Of a stretch of DNA of 64,000 nt, positions 61,032 through 64,000 are shown piece after piece. Location of the stretch: positions 1 to 64,000 of the forward strand of contig NW_005178735.1 of NCBI RefSeq assembly GCF_000350225.1, given 5' to 3'. Position numbers and translations under genes: made by a program. The notes beneath the pieces are model-generated. The model was not told the DNA's origin. It did not search any database and was given only the letters and a program-made list of their open reading frames with translations. How positions within the stretch are numbered: position 1 is the first letter of the stretch; each line of letters starts with the position of its first letter. Source of the stretch: Chondrus crispus. Lineage: Eukaryota > Rhodophyta > Florideophyceae > Gigartinales > Gigartinaceae.

Positions 61032-63816
61032 TGTTTTGCGATCTTAATCAATTCAGAAACGATTGTGCACATCATTCGCAAGCCCGTGAGGAATTTTCCA
61101 CTGTTCATGTGGTCCAGTAGATAAAAACGAGGAGTGAAACGTCTTAACCCAAAGGAAAAGAACCGTTTGGCCGACCGGAAGACCTGAACGATCTCACCGA
61201 TATCAAATGTGACAATGTTTTGGCTCTGACATGGCAACTGGCACGGAGAGCAAATCCGAAAAATGTTCAAATCAAATGGCGCGGCGCGGCACGGACGACC
61301 TTAAGGCCAGCGATTGGGCGCGTGAGGAGCAATACGAATTAAACGGTGGCAGAGGCTGAACCATATTCCCTGTGAAATATGTCCATTTTCCCTTGCATTC
61401 GACAGCGCAACCTGCGAAGAGCATCAGAATGAGACTTGGGCTTGATAATGCGTGTAGAAAGGAAGCGTTCAAGATACATTATAGTGGTAAAGTGGATTGG
61501 ATGGCGGCGGGACAGGGACGAGAGCAAAGCCGATTTTAGTGCGCGAGGTATCGTCCGTAAAGGCGTGAGAGGTTGGCGGGTAATAGAAGTGACGCAGAGG
61601 GCGTCTTTCGTGCACGCAAGGGACTTGAAACAACGTAATAACTGTAGCAAGTGGCAAAGCACGCAAAGGTCATCAAGAAATATATGGCGTCTCGTGGGTT
61701 GGCGCATTTGAGATGAAAATGACATACGGGAACAAGGCACCCAGATATCTTGTGTTACGTGAAGGCAATAAAAAACCTTGTACTCGCCATCATGTCCGGA
61801 AGAAAATAGAACAAAGTCCTTTGCCCGTAATGTGCTGGTAACAACCACACGGAAATAGTAGTTTACAGATTTGATTGAGTAAGTAGAAACTAGAGAGATT
61901 TGTTGCAATGCTTCAGATCTGGTCCTCCACTCTTGTCAGACATTTCGGAACCTATTCCAGCCCGGGCATCCATGGTTCAAAACATCTTTTGAAAACGGGA
62001 GTCTCGCACGCAATCGCTTCGTTTTTAATGCTGTTACGACCGCATCGTACAACCACGGGATGTCCTGGCCTGCTGGATGTGGCTGCCGTGCTCAAGAACA
62101 TGTGAGCAGATATGCTAGATATCAAGATTCGATTGGCCGAAATCAGAGCCCCACGAGATTATTGAGGCTGGACCCGGGTGTGGTAGCATCCGACGCATGT
62201 CGAAATCCGAGCAAGGTTTTAGACAGGTTTGGAAGTTTTCAAACCCCCATTTTATTGGCGGGCAGATTGCCACCCTTTCCATCCAAGTAGGCTTTTGCAG
62301 CTGCTAAACGCCAATCACATGCTCCTGAATCAGCGTCACCTATCATCACGGTTCCGTGACCGGGTTGGGCCTGCAGTTCGGAACCAGCTTCCCTGGCCTC
62401 TCTGAGGGAGGCTTCTGAATGGCCTTTTTCGACAAAATGTGGGGGCGTCCATTTGGGGATAAACAATGACGCATTCACGGGTCCGAAGTATAGGTGCGAA
62501 TTTAGTTTGGTTGGTACAAACACACTTTCCGGAGGACTTATGCTAGTCCTCCACGGCGCCAACGTGCCCTAACCCGCGCTGCGGTTGACGACTACGACCG
62601 GACACTCCGACCACCGATGGCGACCACCGCGACCACCGACCTATCACCAACAAGCGAGAAGCGACGTCAAATGCTCATATCGAAGCATTTTGTGGCCGGT
62701 GGGCTGTGACCTGTGGATGGACCTTTATTAGTTCGCGCTGTCAGTAGTGCCTTTCTATATCTGATGGCACGAGGGTGTACTATTGAGGGGTACCTACTGT
62801 ATGATGTCCACGGTTTCTAATTTGGGTGAAATCCATTGTGGTGTGCGGAAGACTCCGAAAAAGTCTAATTAAAGCTCCTTAGTTCGACGACGAGCCCGTT
62901 ATTGTCCATTTGGGCCATTTTGATCTGGTCAGGACCACATCAGAACCACCTACAGCGAACTGGGCCGGACCGGCCTGACCCGCCTGGACCACCCTGGCCC
63001 GACGCGAGCACCAGGAGTTGGAGCCAGCCGGTGTGCACCTGCCTTCCATGGCTTTTTAGGCCGCTCCCAGCTACAAGTCTTATGATACACACGTCGCATA
63101 TAGTCCCCAAATACACCAAAAATCAAGTTTCAGTCAATATATGATGTGTGAACGCCCGAAAACACGGTCGTAAAGTAAGCCGAACCCCCTCAGAACGGCC
63201 CCAATCCGCCCCCTTTCAGCGCAAACGCCCCATATGACAACCAAAAAAAAGAGGTGGCCTGCGCCGTGAACCTCATTCATGCATACTTTTTCAATTTTTC
63301 GTAACAGTATGACACTCGTTTTCTTGTCATTACCGGTAATGAAGGTCAAATTTATGATAAATTTAATAAAAGCAATGATCTGGCTATTTTTGGGGCCAAA
63401 AAATGCTGCATTTTGCCAGCAATGAACGGTGGTCCGTGCTGCATTGGTTCGCGAGCAGCAATCTTTTGCCAAATTTTAAACCGTCTCATTCAGCACGGGG
63501 ATGAGGGGCGTGTCTGGTTCCGGGCAGTGACTGAACCAGAATATTTTGCTGGAGTGCCAGAGTTGTAACGAAAATGTTTTTTTGATACCTCGATGTAGCA
63601 AAGTGATGTGCTATTTCGCTGCCTAAAAACGCAGCGCTTGGCCGTGATATCTTTAAGCTTCACGTGATCAAACCAGAATAAGCTCATGCTTACCTGCGCT
63701 AGTACCAGACGCGTGCTTTGACCCTTTCACGTTTTCCCAATCCATCGAATGCTCTCTCCCCATCCGTTTCCCTTTCCTTCCCGACTTTGCTCATCCTGTG
63801 TTCCTAATGAGGCGCC
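61032..63816. other. No confident gene
   Basis: Scattered ORFs below about 190 codons on both strands. The longest, on the minus strand at 61908-61339, has no recognised domain. The minus-strand 62562-62239 segment (AAAKAYLDGKGGNLPANK) might be a transposon fragment but cannot be placed. Confidence 0.45.
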
Positions 63817-64000
63817 ATGACCCCGCGAAGAAGGTCTGGGAAGACACCCGCTGCGTCAGGCAATCAGCGAGGCCGCTCATCTGGAAAGTCTAACAGCCGA
63901 GCGCCTGGAGCCCAGGTTCCCGCGGAACGCCGGTCATCCCCTCGTGTTGCGGCCAAAGCTACTCCCGCCGGATCTGGGCAGGAAACCCGTCGGGTTTCAA
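63817..64000 (+). CDS. 5' end of a basic Ser/Arg/Ala-rich ORF, open at the right edge
   Basis: ATG at 63817 follows a pyrimidine-rich leader (CTCTCTCCCCATCCGTTTCCC) like that of the host gene at 25744. The frame stays open for 61 codons to the window edge. The peptide is low-complexity and basic (TPRRRSGKTPAAS, SPRVAAKATPAG), like a disordered N-terminus. No function can be assigned; it could be a host gene or an element's gag. Confidence 0.4.
   Translation, partial: MTPRRRSGKTPAASGNQRGRSSGKSNSRAPGAQVPAERRSSPRVAAKATPAGSGQETRRVS

Noticed and set aside
1..64000. CRISPR arrays, operons, bacterial promoters, rRNA and tRNA genes
   Set aside because: None found. The gene content is eukaryotic, and the repeats have minisatellite or transposon structure.

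Overview
This window looks like a transposon-dense stretch of a eukaryotic nuclear genome. Three intronless, conserved host genes sit in a compact island at about 25.7-32.1 kb. The rest is LTR retrotransposons, cut-and-paste DNA transposons, minisatellites and decayed genes. Intronless TIP41 and CLPTM1 orthologues packed between Ty3/gypsy, copia, pogo, Plavaka/CACTA and KDZ elements would suit a florideophyte red alga (Chondrus-like). That assignment is inference from gene style only; no rRNA or organelle marker is present.

Layout. 0-5.5 kb: the 3' part of a GC-rich chromovirus (E1: integrase tail, chromodomain, tandem repeats, a 512-codon antisense ORF, probable LTR). 5.6-7.8 kb: a decayed Sel1-repeat gene. 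8.6-15.4 kb: an intact unknown ORF and a decayed Plavaka/CACTA-type transposase. 16.4-17.3 kb: palindromes and an ATGCA-rich minisatellite. 17.4-21.5 kb: a second truncated chromovirus (E2: integrase, chromodomain, antisense gene, 3' LTR). 21.7-24.5 kb: copia Gag remnant, tandem repeats and a truncated pogo-type transposase. 25.7-32.1 kb: host genes (unknown helical protein, TIP41/TIPRL, CLPTM1). 32.9-39.7 kb: a complete Ty3/gypsy element (E3) with 186/188-bp LTRs and the target duplication AGCTT. 39.8-40.2 kb: a MITE. 40.6-44.3 kb: a KDZ-like transposase pseudogene with a SWIM finger. 44.6-50.3 kb: a decayed Ty3/gypsy element (E4). 50.3-52.5 kb: a near-intact pogo-type transposon. 52.6-56.9 kb: weak gene remnants and repeats. 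57.0-61.0 kb: a SEN1/UPF1-like helicase pseudogene interrupted by a 598-bp solo LTR. 63.8 kb to the edge: start of a basic ORF.

The most striking feature is in E3. Between pol and the 3' LTR, on the opposite strand, an ORF begins with a near copy of the histone H3 tail: 21 of the first 26 residues match, and K4, K9, S10, K14, K18 and K23 are kept. After a -1 frame change it continues into a 351-codon ORF with a Cys/His/Asp arrangement reminiscent of papain-fold peptidases and a basic C-terminus. E1 and E2 also carry antisense ORFs 3' of pol, and these two appear related to each other. Antisense accessory genes downstream of pol therefore recur in three Ty3-type elements here.

Most broken ORFs differ from an open frame by one homopolymer indel or by isolated stop codons, often TAG. 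They are either recent decay or partly sequence/assembly error.
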